This document shows positions 7,939 to 17,414 of a DNA stretch of 64,000 nt, one piece after another. The stretch comes from Galbibacter marinus (GTDB taxonomy: Bacteria; Bacteroidota; Bacteroidia; Flavobacteriales; Flavobacteriaceae). The stretch spans positions 186,001-250,000 of the forward strand of contig NZ_AMSG01000001.1 of NCBI RefSeq assembly GCF_000300875.1, given 5' to 3'. Position 1 is the first letter of the stretch. Each line of letters begins with the position of its first letter. Position numbers and translations under genes: made by a program. The notes beneath the pieces are model-generated. The model saw nothing but the letters and a program-made list of their open reading frames with translations, made no database searches and was not told the DNA's origin.

Positions 7939-8723
7939 AAGGAGTCCAGTTCTACAGGTTTAAATCCACTAGGAATACTAAATGGGAAATTGAGCTGCCT
8001 ATTAAAGACCACATTATTGTACTCGATGTCAATTTGATTGAGGTTCTTTCTATCGATAGCTTTAATTTCAATCTCATTAGGCAGTATTTTACCCGATACC
8101 TTTTGATAATTTTTATACGTAATACTCAACAGTCTACTCTTAGAGGGTTGAGATATTTGTTGAAGTGTCATTTTAAAATTGGAAGGCTCTAGTAAAAACA
8201 ATGTTTTATATAAGGCGCTTTGTTGAACTGGTTTGAGCTGGTATTGATCGCTAACCGCTGCTGCATAATACTTCTGATCTCTTAAATCAAGAACTGCCTG
8301 ACCTAACAGTAAGTTTTGGACCATCTGAAAATCGAGGTTGGTCCCGAGTAATTCTTCAAGGTAGGAATAATTACCATCAAAATAGGTGTTGTCTAATTTA
8401 TTATAAAATTGTACTTTTTCTGGTGTAATCATGATTTTAACAACCGAAAGTGGCGCACTTAGCCAGATAACTTCATCCTTTTTGATGCGTAAACTTACAG
8501 TCACTCCTTGGGAGCTTTCCCCATCGGAATAATCAATTTTCACCCGTCCAGACATGGTATCAAATTCCAAATCATTTTCGTAATGATTATCGATAATTCG
8601 GCCAGAGCGTAAATCACTTTTAACTTCCCCACCCACAAGCACATTTTTAGATTTACAAGCAGAGTTTGCCAAGATGGCCACAAATACTCCAAGGTAAATT
8701 AATGTCTTTGAAAATTTCTTCAT
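7935..8723 (-). CDS. DUF4292 lipoprotein (LolA/LppX-like fold)
   Basis: The 262-residue protein starts with a lipoprotein signal (MKKFSKTLIYLGVFVAILA, then NSAC with the lipidated Cys at residue 23). The body, with the segment SGRVKIDYSDGESSQGVTVSLRI style of alternating strands cut by LRIKKDEVIWLSAPL, matches DUF4292, which resembles the LolA half-barrel and may carry a lipid or lipoprotein. It lies between a TPR gene (12 bases upstream) and the envC-like gene (4-base overlap), an order that recurs in Flavobacteriia. The envelope location is supported by the lipobox; the lipid-carrier role is only a fold-based guess. Confidence 0.8.
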   Translation of the reverse strand: MKKFSKTLIYLGVFVAILANSACKSKNVLVGGEVKSDLRSGRIIDNHYENDLEFDTMSGRVKIDYSDGESSQGVTVSLRIKKDEVIWLSAPLSVVKIMITPEKVQFYNKLDNTYFDGNYSYLEELLGTNLDFQMVQNLLLGQAVLDLRDQKYYAAAVSDQYQLKPVQQSALYKTLFLLEPSNFKMTLQQISQPSKSRLLSITYKNYQKVSGKILPNEIEIKAIDRKNLNQIDIEYNNVVFNRQLNFPFSIPSGFKPVELDSL

Positions 8724-8735
8724 TTTTCCGCGCTC

Positions 8736-9668
8736 CTAATTATTTATCTTTTCTTGGTAGTAGTCTACCTTCTGCTTATCTCCCAATGCCGTATATGACA
8801 CGACAAATTCTTTATAAAAATTCTTTTCCATCTCACCTGGATCAAGAACATATGACAGTCCGTCTTTTAGAATCTGAATTGCCATCTTATAATTTTGCAA
8901 TTTATTTAAAGACCGTGCCTTATACAAATAGAATATGGGTTGTGTTGGAAAATTATCAATAGCTTCACTACTAAAATGCAATGCCTCAGGGTAATCGGTC
9001 TTCTCAAACTGCATTTCAATCTGATTTTTATATTGCTCTGTAGGTGAATTCAAAGCCTTAGAGGTAGATTTAGTAACACTTTCCTCTGATTTTAACATGG
9101 CTTTTGTTTGCTCGCGCATACGAAGCTTAGTTTGCAGCTGAGTTGCAGCACCTAAATCGATACCTTCTTCCAGCATTTTAACTATAATTTTTTTTGCTTG
9201 TCCTCCCTCTCCTAATTCTATATAAATATCAGCAAGTGTTTTGTAATAATCATTGTCCATTGTTAGCAACACCTCAGCCACCGAAACAGCAGCGTGATAA
9301 TTATGCTGCTTGATTAAGCAGTTTAAAAGAGCATCCTGATACCACACATTAGAAGGATCTGAAGCTGCGGCAACTTCAAAATGTTGCTGGGCTAGGATGT
9401 AATTAGTTTGCTCCATATGATTTAACCCGAGCTCATAGTCCACAACCTCATTGTCCACTTGCAGCTTTTTACATTCCAACAATGCAACAATGGCTCTGTC
9501 ATAATTTTCAATACTCTTTTGCTTTAAAGCCTCAAAAAAATGTTCCTGAAAAGCATCAGAGTTCACCTCCTCACTCAAATCTGCACTCAAGCCATCTTGT
9601 TGTGGAAACCCAACAGAAACGGTTAAAAACAAACACAACACTAGTATTTTACACCGAATTGGTACCAT
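8736..9668 (-). CDS. Periplasmic TPR-repeat protein
   Basis: The 310-residue protein has a signal peptide (KILVLCLFLTVSVGFPQQ) and several helical repeats with TPR spacing, such as YELGLNHMEQTNYILAQQHF, YKTLADIYIELGEGGQAKK and FYLYKARSLNKLQNYKMAI. TPR arrays are protein-binding scaffolds, so it probably assembles partners in the periplasm. It is co-oriented with the nucleotidyltransferase upstream (67 bases) and the DUF4292 lipoprotein downstream (12 bases), implying a shared role in envelope building. No specific family name can be given. Confidence 0.8.
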   Translation of the reverse strand: MVPIRCKILVLCLFLTVSVGFPQQDGLSADLSEEVNSDAFQEHFFEALKQKSIENYDRAIVALLECKKLQVDNEVVDYELGLNHMEQTNYILAQQHFEVAAASDPSNVWYQDALLNCLIKQHNYHAAVSVAEVLLTMDNDYYKTLADIYIELGEGGQAKKIIVKMLEEGIDLGAATQLQTKLRMREQTKAMLKSEESVTKSTSKALNSPTEQYKNQIEMQFEKTDYPEALHFSSEAIDNFPTQPIFYLYKARSLNKLQNYKMAIQILKDGLSYVLDPGEMEKNFYKEFVVSYTALGDKQKVDYYQEKINN

Positions 9669-9725
9669 TTTGATTCTTTTGAGTTTGGATCGTTACAACA
9701 GCATTCTACAGATCAAATAGCCACC

Positions 9726-10736
9726 TTAGTCCAATACGCTATAATCCCCTATGCTGATCTTTGTAAAGTTACCATCAAAAGTCGCAAAATTTCCTATCAT
9801 AGCGTTAGAAAGTTTAGCATTTTTAATTTTTGCATTGGTCTGTATTAAGCTCTCAGCGATTGTGGAGTTTTCTATTGTGGTGTAATCACCTATAGAAACA
9901 TTTGGCCCTATAGTAGAATCCTTTAACACTACACCTTCCCCTATGTAACATGGGGGGATAATAGTGGCATTGTTAAATTGTACAGAATCGGCAACGAGAT
10001 TTTCGTCTTCTGTTTGTAGAAATTCTAAGATTCTTCCATTTGTCTCAACGGTGACCTGTTTATTCCCACAGTCCATCCAGTGATCAACCTTCCCAGGAAC
10101 AAACTTCTTCCCTTTTGCCATTAAAGCCTTTATACCATCGTTGATTTGATATTCTCCACCGTTTTTAATATTGGCATCTAGAACATTTTGAAGCTCAGCT
10201 CTGAGCTCTTCGCCTTTTTTAAAATAGTATATACCAATAACAGCAAGATCAGAAACATAGGTTTCTGGTTTTTCAACCAGTCCAGAGATGTGTCCTTGAT
10301 CATTAAGATCCACTACTCCAAATGCTTCTGGATTCTCTACTTGTTTTACCCAAATAACACTATCAGCACTCTGGTCTAAATTAAAATCTGCTTTAAATAA
10401 GGTGTCTGCATAGGCAATAACACAAGGGCCTGAAAGCGCTTCTTTAGCACACATAATAGCATGTCCTGTCCCAAGTGGTTTGTCTTGATAATAAATACTT
10501 CCTTTAGCTTTTAGACGCTCGGCGATGGCTAAAAGGTTAGTTTCAACCTGCTTACCAAAATCCTCATTGATTATAAAGGCTACTTCATCAATTTCTTGAT
10601 CCAAGACTTTAGCAATATCTTCAACCAATCTTTGAACAATTGGTTTACCTGCAATAGGGATTAAAGGTTTTGGCACAGTTAAGGTATGAGGACGAAGTCT
10701 GGAGCCGCGTCCCGCCATAGGAACTATTATTTTCAT
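9726..10736 (-). CDS. Sugar-phosphate nucleotidyltransferase with left-handed beta-helix tail
   Basis: The enzyme would join NTP and a sugar 1-phosphate to give NDP-sugar. The 336-residue protein has the nucleotide-binding motif GRGSRLRPHT and lysine motif VPKPLIPIAGKP at its start, then LGTGHAIMCAKE and the metal-binding YADT. The C-terminal third has hexapeptide-like repeats (STIGPNVSIGDYTTIENSTI), the left-handed helix of RmlA/GlmU relatives. The ATG at 10736 is preferred; a TTG two codons upstream is in frame but adds nothing. It lies between dut and a TPR gene in the envelope operon, which suggests use in polysaccharide synthesis. The sugar cannot be identified. Confidence 0.85.
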   Translation of the reverse strand: MKIIVPMAGRGSRLRPHTLTVPKPLIPIAGKPIVQRLVEDIAKVLDQEIDEVAFIINEDFGKQVETNLLAIAERLKAKGSIYYQDKPLGTGHAIMCAKEALSGPCVIAYADTLFKADFNLDQSADSVIWVKQVENPEAFGVVDLNDQGHISGLVEKPETYVSDLAVIGIYYFKKGEELRAELQNVLDANIKNGGEYQINDGIKALMAKGKKFVPGKVDHWMDCGNKQVTVETNGRILEFLQTEDENLVADSVQFNNATIIPPCYIGEGVVLKDSTIGPNVSIGDYTTIENSTIAESLIQTNAKIKNAKLSNAMIGNFATFDGNFTKISIGDYSVLD

Positions 10737-10793
10737 TTTCAATTATACTTTACTTTGATACTAAAACTTTAAAATTTGATAATTATTATGCCA

Positions 10794-11228
10794 TTATTTG
10801 GTTCCCGTGCTTCCAAATCCTCCTGAACCTCTATTACTATCGGAAAGCTCAGTGACCACATTCCATGTAATGTGCTGATGAGCTGCAATGACTAACTGAG
10901 CGATTCGCATACCGTTTTCCACCCTAAAAGCCTCGTTGGAAAGATTCACTAGAATGACTCCAATTTCTCCTCTGTAATCTGCGTCGATCGTTCCTGGAGC
11001 ATTCAAAACAGTAATACCATGTTTAGCGGCAAGTCCACTGCGCGGGCGAACCTGTGCTTCGTATCCAACAGGAAGTTCTATAAATAGACCTGTTTTAACA
11101 ATGGCTCTCTCTAAAGGATTCAAAGTAACGGGCTGATCAAGTTCAGCTCTTAAATCCATACCAGCAGAGGCGGCCGTGGCATAGCTCGGCAACTCATGTT
11201 GGGATTTACTGACGATTTTTATTTCCAT
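10794..11228 (-). CDS. dut: dUTP diphosphatase
   Basis: This trimeric enzyme hydrolyses dUTP to dUMP and pyrophosphate, keeping uracil out of DNA and feeding dTMP synthesis. The 144-residue length is standard. All five motifs are present: AGMDLRA (1), RPRSGLA (2), [14 protein letters not shown] (3, with the catalytic Asp and Tyr), RIAQLVI (4) and [10 protein letters not shown] (5, the flexible C-terminal arm). It starts 5 bases after the flippase gene and is probably co-transcribed with it; the dut-nucleotidyltransferase-TPR order seems conserved in the group although dut itself has no envelope role. Confidence 0.97.
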   Translation of the reverse strand: MEIKIVSKSQHELPSYATAASAGMDLRAELDQPVTLNPLERAIVKTGLFIELPVGYEAQVRPRSGLAAKHGITVLNAPGTIDADYRGEIGVILVNLSNEAFRVENGMRIAQLVIAAHQHITWNVVTELSDSNRGSGGFGSTGTK

Positions 11229-11233
11229 AAAGA

Positions 11234-12712
11234 CTATGATTGTTTTCTTGAACGCAGCGATTGTATGAGTCGCTTGAGTTCTTGATTTTCCAATTTATAT
11301 ATCAAAACCAAAAATACTAAAACAAATAGGGTTCCCACAACTATGTTTCGATCAAATACATAAAAACTCAGCGCAGAGAATACTATTGAAACTCCTAGAT
11401 AACTTCCTATTTTCTTTAAGTTGTATGGTATGGGGTAATTTTTTTGTCCATAGTAATACGAAACAAGCATCATGGCACTGTAAGCAATCAGGGTTGCAAT
11501 GGCGGATCCTTTAAAGCTAATCAAAGGGATCAACAAAAAGTTCAGCCCAAGGGTCAAAAAGGCTCCAAAGAGGGAAACATAAGCACCAAAACTTGTTCGG
11601 TCTGTAATTTTATACCATACCGACAGGTTGTGATAAATACCTAGACATAGATTAGCCAGTAATATAAAAGGAACAATCCAAATGGCATCCCAATAAGCAG
11701 GGTTAGGTATGAGTATTAATTTAAATACATCAGAATAAGCAACCACAAATAAAAAAATGAAAGTTCCAAAAATGGTAAAATACAAGGTAGTATCGGCATA
11801 GATTGACTTGGAGTTCTTAGAATTTGCATGGCTAAAAAAGAAAGGCTCCACACCGAGCTTAAATGCTGTCACAAATAAGGTCATAAAGGCGCCTAGTTTA
11901 TAACATGCCGCATAGATTCCAACGGTCTTTTCAGCCACATCTTCTGGTAGAAGATACTTGAGTAAAATCTTATCAAATCCTTCGTTAACTGTATAGGCAA
12001 CCCCTGCAATAAGTACCGGAATAGCATAGCGAATCATTTTCTTCCATATTGCCAAATCAAATTGAATTCCAATTTTAAAGTACATCGGAAGAACAATTAG
12101 AAAAGTAACCAGACTCGCAATAACATTAGCAATGAATATATAGTGTACCTGATTATCAAACACAATCCAATCCCATGTATCGAAGAATGTTGAAGTTGCT
12201 AAGACCTGGGTAAGCGCCAAGAAAAAGAATAGGTTAAACCCTAAATTCACCACCACATTAAAAATCTTTATATAAGAATACCGAAGGGGCATTTCATTGT
12301 TTCGCATCCATGCAAAGGGGATGATACAAAGAGCATCTAAAAATAATATCCAAATTCCATAAACGATAAACTGCACATCGAAATCTAATACAAAGGCAAT
12401 AAAATCTTTCATAATGTAAGCCACCACCAAAAACCCTATAGCAGTCATTAAAATGGAACTAAGCGCGGTAGATTGTACCTTTTCTTTGGATTGATCCTTA
12501 TTCATAAAGCGGAAAAACGCCGTTTCCATTCCATAGGAAAGCACGACATTTCCGATCATTAGATATACGAAAAGGGCAGCATAAATACCATAGTTTTCAG
12601 TAGGTAGTTTATCTGTATAGAGACGAGTTAACACAAAACTTAACAGTCGTGGTAACACCGTTGCTAATCCATATATAAAGGTGTGTTTGAACAGTTTTTG
12701 TAACGCCCCCAA
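11234..12712 (-). CDS. Polysaccharide flippase (Wzx/MATE-like oligosaccharide exporter)
   Basis: The 492-residue protein is almost wholly hydrophobic, with about 12-14 membrane helices, and its start [20 protein letters not shown] is typical of the polysaccharide biosynthesis/oligosaccharide flippase family. It would move lipid-linked oligosaccharides across the inner membrane. It is the first gene of the leftward envelope operon, 5 bases before dut. The start is unusual: no ATG or GTG lies near the N-terminus, an in-frame stop sits seven codons upstream, and a TTG at 12712 is the best candidate. The substrate is unknown. Confidence 0.85.
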   Translation of the reverse strand: MGALQKLFKHTFIYGLATVLPRLLSFVLTRLYTDKLPTENYGIYAALFVYLMIGNVVLSYGMETAFFRFMNKDQSKEKVQSTALSSILMTAIGFLVVAYIMKDFIAFVLDFDVQFIVYGIWILFLDALCIIPFAWMRNNEMPLRYSYIKIFNVVVNLGFNLFFFLALTQVLATSTFFDTWDWIVFDNQVHYIFIANVIASLVTFLIVLPMYFKIGIQFDLAIWKKMIRYAIPVLIAGVAYTVNEGFDKILLKYLLPEDVAEKTVGIYAACYKLGAFMTLFVTAFKLGVEPFFFSHANSKNSKSIYADTTLYFTIFGTFIFLFVVAYSDVFKLILIPNPAYWDAIWIVPFILLANLCLGIYHNLSVWYKITDRTSFGAYVSLFGAFLTLGLNFLLIPLISFKGSAIATLIAYSAMMLVSYYYGQKNYPIPYNLKKIGSYLGVSIVFSALSFYVFDRNIVVGTLFVLVFLVLIYKLENQELKRLIQSLRSRKQS

Positions 12713-12774
12713 AGCCCTAAATGTGTTAGTAAATTAAAAAAATTGTGTTGTACATAATTATAATAAGCTTCTTC

Positions 12775-13281
12775 CTATTTTAAAGAAGGCGGTAATTCTC
12801 TATAATGAATCGCACTAGCTGGAATTATATTAGACAGCTTAAAATAACGAGCTTTTCCATTACGGGTATACCTTAGTAATGCTTCATTATCGTTAATTTC
12901 AAATGGTGGAACTACCTGTGCTTTTGGCGGTGTATTTCCAAATTCCTTTTTCGAATCAGCATGTAGGATGATATTGGAAGGCTTAGATTCCATAAATCGA
13001 GCTATATAAACATTATAATCATCTTTTTTAGTAGGCTCCAATGAAGCCACCATTCCCTTATAATAAACGCTGTCTAGCTCAACCTCAGAGTTGTTAAGGT
13101 TCGTTACAGGCAGGTATATATTAACACCCTTTTGAGTATTTGACTCACCGACCGACCATGGCTCAATTCGAACCTCACCATGGGTAAAGGGAAGTTTCTC
13201 CATGAGTTTTTGTGAACTACCACATGCATAAAACCCAAAAATCATTACCCCTAAAGCCAGTAATTTTGCAATATATTTCAT
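12775..13281 (-). CDS. Hypothetical lipoprotein
   Basis: The 168-residue protein has a lipoprotein signal ending FYAC with the lipidated Cys at residue 20. The remainder is beta-rich with no motif I recognise; KGVNIYLPVTNLNNSEVELD suggests an immunoglobulin-like strand pattern. It lies on the same strand downstream of the atp cluster but beyond a strong hairpin, and a TATCTTTA element (seven of eight positions of TAnnTTTG) lies upstream, so it is probably transcribed separately. Location in the outer or inner membrane and function are unknown. Confidence 0.75.
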   Translation of the reverse strand: MKYIAKLLALGVMIFGFYACGSSQKLMEKLPFTHGEVRIEPWSVGESNTQKGVNIYLPVTNLNNSEVELDSVYYKGMVASLEPTKKDDYNVYIARFMESKPSNIILHADSKKEFGNTPPKAQVVPPFEINDNEALLRYTRNGKARYFKLSNIIPASAIHYRELPPSLK

Positions 13282-13373
13282 CTCGAAAATGATTTAATAT
13301 TTAAAGATACAATTTCAAATTTGATACCAAATCGCATCTCAGCTAAATTTAAAAATCATCTAACCCCTAAAAC

Positions 13374-13408
13374 ACTAAATCCGACTCTAAAAAAGAGTCG
13401 GATTTAGT
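13374..13408 (-). terminator. Strong hairpin terminator of the atp operon
   Basis: A perfect 15-bp inverted repeat, ACTAAATCCGACTCT (13374-13388) and its complement (13394-13408), with a 5-base loop, lies 44 bases beyond the atpG stop. On the minus strand it is followed by GTTTTAG, a short T-run. Confidence 0.7.
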
Positions 13409-13452
13409 ATAGTAATCGATATGTAGTATCCTCTCTTAAGGACTCTTACAAT

Positions 13453-14319
13453 TTAATTATTAAGCGCTTCAGCTCCACCAACGATTTCTAGTATCTCATT
13501 AGTAATCGCAGCCTGACGTGCTTTATTGTATGTCAGGGTGAGCTCCGATTTTAATTCCTTAGCATTATCAGTTGCTTTGTGCATTGCTGTCATACGCGCA
13601 CCGTGCTCAGAGGCAAAGGAATCACGAACAGCTTTATACAATTGTGTCTTAAGTGACTTAGGAATTAGGGTCTCTACGATTTCAACTTTTGAAGGCTCGA
13701 AAATATAATCAGCAGCGCTATTTGATAATTCCTCCTGCTCAATTGGCTCAATAGGTAGGAAGTTTTCAGTTTTAACAATTTGAGTAGCTGCATTTTTAAA
13801 GTGGTTGTAAACCAAAAGAATCTTATCGTAAGTTCCTTCGGTATAAACCTCCATCAAACGACGGGTAATATCAGAAGCATTCTCAAAGGTCAAATCATCA
13901 AAAACACTATTGTTATTATGAATTACATAGTATTTCTTGCTTAAGATATCGTTTCCTTTTTTCCCAACTGTCATAAAGCTCACGTTCTTATCAGCATAAG
14001 TTTCATTAGCTAATTTAGAAGCCTGCTTAATCACGTTGGTGTTAAATGCACCACACAATCCTCTATTGGAAGTGATGGCCACTACCAACACATTTTTCAC
14101 ATCTCTTTGCTCTGCGAATACACTACCAGAATCCCCTTCAAGACTCGCACTTACACTTTGTAAAAGTTCAGTAAGCTTATCTGCATAAGGCCTCATGGCA
14201 GTAATAGCATCCTGGGCTTTTTTCAACTTTGCAGCAGATACCATTTTCATGGCACTGGTGATCTGCATGGTTGAACCCACTGATGTAATTCTGTTCCGTA
14301 TTTCTTTTAAATTTGCCAT
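13453..14319 (-). CDS. atpG: ATP synthase F1 subunit gamma
   Basis: The gamma subunit is the rotor shaft inside the alpha3-beta3 head. The 288-residue protein starts MANLKEIRNRITSVGSTMQI, has the conserved ITSNRGLCGAFN segment and the C-terminal helix with TDNAKELKSELTLTYNKARQ. It is the last gene of the atp cluster, 78 bases after atpA, with a perfect hairpin in the gap and a strong hairpin after its stop. The beta and epsilon genes do not follow, as is usual in Bacteroidota where atpD and atpC lie elsewhere. Confidence 0.97.
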   Translation of the reverse strand: MANLKEIRNRITSVGSTMQITSAMKMVSAAKLKKAQDAITAMRPYADKLTELLQSVSASLEGDSGSVFAEQRDVKNVLVVAITSNRGLCGAFNTNVIKQASKLANETYADKNVSFMTVGKKGNDILSKKYYVIHNNNSVFDDLTFENASDITRRLMEVYTEGTYDKILLVYNHFKNAATQIVKTENFLPIEPIEQEELSNSAADYIFEPSKVEIVETLIPKSLKTQLYKAVRDSFASEHGARMTAMHKATDNAKELKSELTLTYNKARQAAITNEILEIVGGAEALNN

Positions 14320-14357
14320 CTTATAAATTAAGAATTGAGTCTCCCTTTAAAGCCGAG

Positions 14358-14381
14358 GTATTCCAGGAGGACCTGGAATAC
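14358..14381 (-). other. Intercistronic hairpin between atpA and atpG
   Basis: GTATTCCAGG (14358-14367) and CCTGGAATAC (14372-14381) form a perfect 10-bp stem with a 4-base loop. No T-run follows on the minus strand, so it looks like an mRNA processing or stability element rather than a terminator. Confidence 0.6.
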
Positions 14382-14397
14382 TTAAACCTTAAATGAT

Positions 14398-15978
14398 TTA
14401 CCCTTTATATTTTTGAGAAAGTTCCTTAGCCACTTGAGTTAGTGTCTGAGTTACCTCATCTGTCAGTTTTCCTGCTTTTAAGGTATCCAATACCACTCTG
14501 TGCTTGGCATTAAGGAATGATAAATAGTCTTTTTCAAACTCCTTCACTTTCTCAACTGGTACATCTCTTAAGAGGTTCTTAGAACCTGCATAGATAATAG
14601 CAACCTGATCTTCGACAGTGTAAGGATCATTTTGAGCTTGTTTAAGGATTTCAACGTTACGTTTTCCTTTTTCAATAACATTCATTGTCGCAGAATCCAA
14701 ATCAGAACCGAACTTAGCAAAAGCTTCTAATTCACGGAACTGTGCTTGGTCAAGTTTCAATGTACCTGCTACTTTTTTCATGGATTTAATCTGAGCAGAT
14801 CCTCCAACACGGGATACAGAAATACCAACGTTAATTGCTGGTCTAACCCCAGAGTTAAATAAATCTGATTCCAAGAATATCTGACCATCGGTAATGGAAA
14901 TTACGTTGGTAGGAATATAAGCAGAAACGTCTCCAGCCTGAGTTTCAATAATAGGAAGTGCTGTAAGTGAACCTCCACCTTTTACGATAGGTTTTAAAGA
15001 CTCAGGGAGATCGTTCATCTCCTTGGCGATATCGTCATCAGCAATTACTTTAGCTGCACGTTCCAAAAGTCTTGAGTGAAGGAAGAAAACGTCTCCAGGA
15101 TATGCCTCACGACCTGGTGGTCTACGAAGCAACAAAGAAACCTCTCTATAGGCAACTGCTTGCTTAGATAAGTCATCATATATAATAAGTGCTGGGCGAC
15201 CAGTATCTCTAAAATACTCTCCAATTGCTGCACCTGCGAATGGCGCATACACTTGCATTGGAGCAGGATCAGAAGCATTAGCCGCAACAATTACGGTATA
15301 AGCAAGTGCTCCTTTATCCTCAAGAGTTTTAGCGATAGCCGCTACTGTAGAAGCTTTTTGACCTATGGCAACATAGATACAAAATACAGGCTCTCCAGCA
15401 TCATAAAATTCTTTTTGATTGATAATGGTATCGATACAAACTGTTGTTTTACCAGTTTGACGGTCACCAATAACCAACTCACGTTGTCCTCTACCCACAG
15501 GAATCATAGCATCAACAGACTTAATTCCAGTTTGTAAAGGCTCTGTAACAGGTTGACGGAAAATAACTCCAGGTGCTTTACGTTCTAAAGGCATTTCGTA
15601 AAGCTCTCCTCCGATTGGACCTTTACCATCTATAGGCTGTCCAAGAGTGTTTACTACACGACCCACCATTTTTTCACCAACTTTAACTGATGCGATTCGC
15701 TGGGTACGCTTTACGGTATCACCTTCTTTAATTTCTTTGGAAGGCCCTAATATTACAATCCCAACATTATCTTCTTCTAGGTTAAGTACCATTCCTTCTA
15801 AACCTGTTTCAAATTCAACAAGTTCTCCATACTGTGCATTGGACAATCCATACACACGAGCGATACCATCCCCTATCTGGAGTACAGTTCCTACTTCGTC
15901 CAATGAAGCTTTAGCTTCAAATCCTGATAGTTGCTTTTTTAATATTGCTGATACCTCAGCAGCTTTAACTTCAGCCAT
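14398..15978 (-). CDS. atpA: ATP synthase F1 subunit alpha
   Basis: The alpha subunit carries the non-catalytic nucleotide sites of F1. The 526-residue length is typical of Bacteroidota. The Walker A motif is GDRQTGKTT at residues 171-179, the Walker B region reads [10 protein letters not shown], and the family signature [17 protein letters not shown] is present. It follows atpH by 59 bases and precedes atpG. Nothing is missing from the active regions. Confidence 0.98.
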   Translation of the reverse strand: MAEVKAAEVSAILKKQLSGFEAKASLDEVGTVLQIGDGIARVYGLSNAQYGELVEFETGLEGMVLNLEEDNVGIVILGPSKEIKEGDTVKRTQRIASVKVGEKMVGRVVNTLGQPIDGKGPIGGELYEMPLERKAPGVIFRQPVTEPLQTGIKSVDAMIPVGRGQRELVIGDRQTGKTTVCIDTIINQKEFYDAGEPVFCIYVAIGQKASTVAAIAKTLEDKGALAYTVIVAANASDPAPMQVYAPFAGAAIGEYFRDTGRPALIIYDDLSKQAVAYREVSLLLRRPPGREAYPGDVFFLHSRLLERAAKVIADDDIAKEMNDLPESLKPIVKGGGSLTALPIIETQAGDVSAYIPTNVISITDGQIFLESDLFNSGVRPAINVGISVSRVGGSAQIKSMKKVAGTLKLDQAQFRELEAFAKFGSDLDSATMNVIEKGKRNVEILKQAQNDPYTVEDQVAIIYAGSKNLLRDVPVEKVKEFEKDYLSFLNAKHRVVLDTLKAGKLTDEVTQTLTQVAKELSQKYKG

Positions 15979-16037
15979 CTTTTATAGTATTTAAATTGTG
16001 GATGCTTTTTTAGCGATACACCCTGCCTTTATTTCAA

Positions 16038-16589
16038 TTATTGTGCTACGTAAGAGTTATTTACTAAATCTCTTTTCAAATTATTCAATTGGTTTGACAC
16101 ACTTGCATTGTATTGTAAATCTCCTACTCGCAAAATGAATCCACCAATGATAGTTGGGTCAATTTTATTTTCTAGTTTTGCTTTCCCACCAGTTAATTCC
16201 TGGACTTTAAGCAATACTTTGCTTTCTAATTCACCTGACAAAGGTACTGCCGTGGTAACTATAGCTTTATGTTCTCCTTTTAAGGCATCATAAAGTTCAC
16301 TGTATTTCTCAGCGATCGCTTCAATAAGGTTAATACGATTGTTATCTACTAAAAGATTAATCAACCCTTCTGTGGTGGAACTTGTTGAAGAAAAAACCTG
16401 AGTTAAGACAGCCTTTTTATCAGAAAGTTTTACCACTGGACTTTCAAGCAAATGCTGCAGATCAGAGCTCTGTTTAAGTGTGGCAGAGATAGACTTCATG
16501 TCCTGGTTAACCACCTCTAAAGTTTGTTGCTCCTTGGCGTGTGCCAGTACAGCTTTTGCATATCTAATTGCCGCTCTTGTACCTTTCAT
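16038..16589 (-). CDS. atpH: ATP synthase F1 subunit delta
   Basis: The delta (OSCP-type) subunit joins the peripheral stalk to the F1 head. The 183-residue protein starts RAAIRYAKAVLAHAKEQ, the conserved N-terminal helix, and ends with IDPTIIGGFILRVGDLQYNA, the C-terminal family signature (normally IGG-hydrophobic-D). It starts 4 bases after atpF, implying coupled translation of the stalk components. Confidence 0.96.
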   Translation of the reverse strand: MKGTRAAIRYAKAVLAHAKEQQTLEVVNQDMKSISATLKQSSDLQHLLESPVVKLSDKKAVLTQVFSSTSSTTEGLINLLVDNNRINLIEAIAEKYSELYDALKGEHKAIVTTAVPLSGELESKVLLKVQELTGGKAKLENKIDPTIIGGFILRVGDLQYNASVSNQLNNLKRDLVNNSYVAQ

Positions 16590-16593
16590 AATA

Positions 16594-17085
16594 CTAGTTT
16601 AAAGTCACTTGATCCAACATCGTGTCTACCAATTTCAATTGCTTTTCTTGATCAGATAATTGTCCTTTTACAATTTTCTCAGCAATCTCAACTGATAGGC
16701 TAGCTACTTGTTGTTTCAATTCAACAACAGCTGCTTGCTTCTCACCCTCTATAACCACTTGCGCTTGCTTGATAATCTTATCTGCTTGCGTTTGTGCGGT
16801 TTCTTTTGCCTCAGCAATCATTCTTTCCTTGATCTCGCGAGCATCTTTAAGCATAGCGTCTCTTTCAATACGCGCCTCTTGAAGAAGTTTTTCGTTATCC
16901 GCTTTAAGGTTTTCAACTTCTTTACGAGCATCATCAGCAGCATCTAAAGCTCTGTTGATAGATTCTTCTCTACCTCTAACAGCTCCTAAAATAGGAGACC
17001 AAGCATACTTTCTAAGAAGAATAAAAAGAATAGCGAAAACAATTACCGACCAAAATATTAAACTTTCAGGATGTGTAATATTCAT
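16594..17085 (-). CDS. atpF: ATP synthase Fo subunit b
   Basis: The b subunit forms the peripheral stalk. The 163-residue protein has one N-terminal membrane helix (about residues 8-26, FWSVIVFAILFILLRKYAW) and then a long charged coiled coil. It lies 86 bases after atpE, and that gap holds a hairpin, and 4 bases before atpH. Confidence 0.96.
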   Translation of the reverse strand: MNITHPESLIFWSVIVFAILFILLRKYAWSPILGAVRGREESINRALDAADDARKEVENLKADNEKLLQEARIERDAMLKDAREIKERMIAEAKETAQTQADKIIKQAQVVIEGEKQAAVVELKQQVASLSVEIAEKIVKGQLSDQEKQLKLVDTMLDQVTLN

Positions 17086-17127
17086 TATATAAAATATTAA
17101 ATAACGTTTCTAATGTTTAAAGTAAAT

Positions 17128-17154
17128 CATGCTGCAACCAACCGTTACAGCATG
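17128..17154 (-). other. Intercistronic hairpin between atpE and atpF
   Basis: CATGCTG (17128-17134) and CAGCATG (17148-17154) form a 7-bp stem around a 13-base loop. No T-run follows on the minus strand. It sits 18 bases after the atpE stop, where it could protect the atpE mRNA end. Confidence 0.45.
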
Positions 17155-17171
17155 ACTTAATTTTTCAAAAA

Positions 17172-17372
17172 TTACGCTGTAATTAGCGCAACAACTACTG
17201 CGAAAAGTGCAACACCCTCAATAAGTGCAGCAGAAATAATCATAGCAGTTTGAATTTTTGAAGCTGCTTCTGGTTGACGTGCAATAGCATCCATTGCAGC
17301 TCCACCAATTTTACCGATACCAAATCCTGCAGCGATTGCAGCTAATCCAGCTCCTATTCCAGCTAAAATCAT
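17172..17372 (-). CDS. atpE: ATP synthase Fo subunit c
   Basis: This 66-residue proteolipid forms the rotor ring. Two hydrophobic helices flank the polar loop ARQPEAASK (residues 31-39). The ion-binding carboxylate is Glu52 in ALIEGVALF. It is followed by Gly rather than Ser/Thr, and the first helix lacks the Gln used for sodium binding, so proton coupling is likely. It lies 42 bases after atpB. Confidence 0.96.
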   Translation of the reverse strand: MILAGIGAGLAAIAAGFGIGKIGGAAMDAIARQPEAASKIQTAMIISAALIEGVALFAVVVALITA

Positions 17373-17414
17373 AGTTTAAAATTTATATAGTTACTAATTA
17401 AAACTCACAATTAA

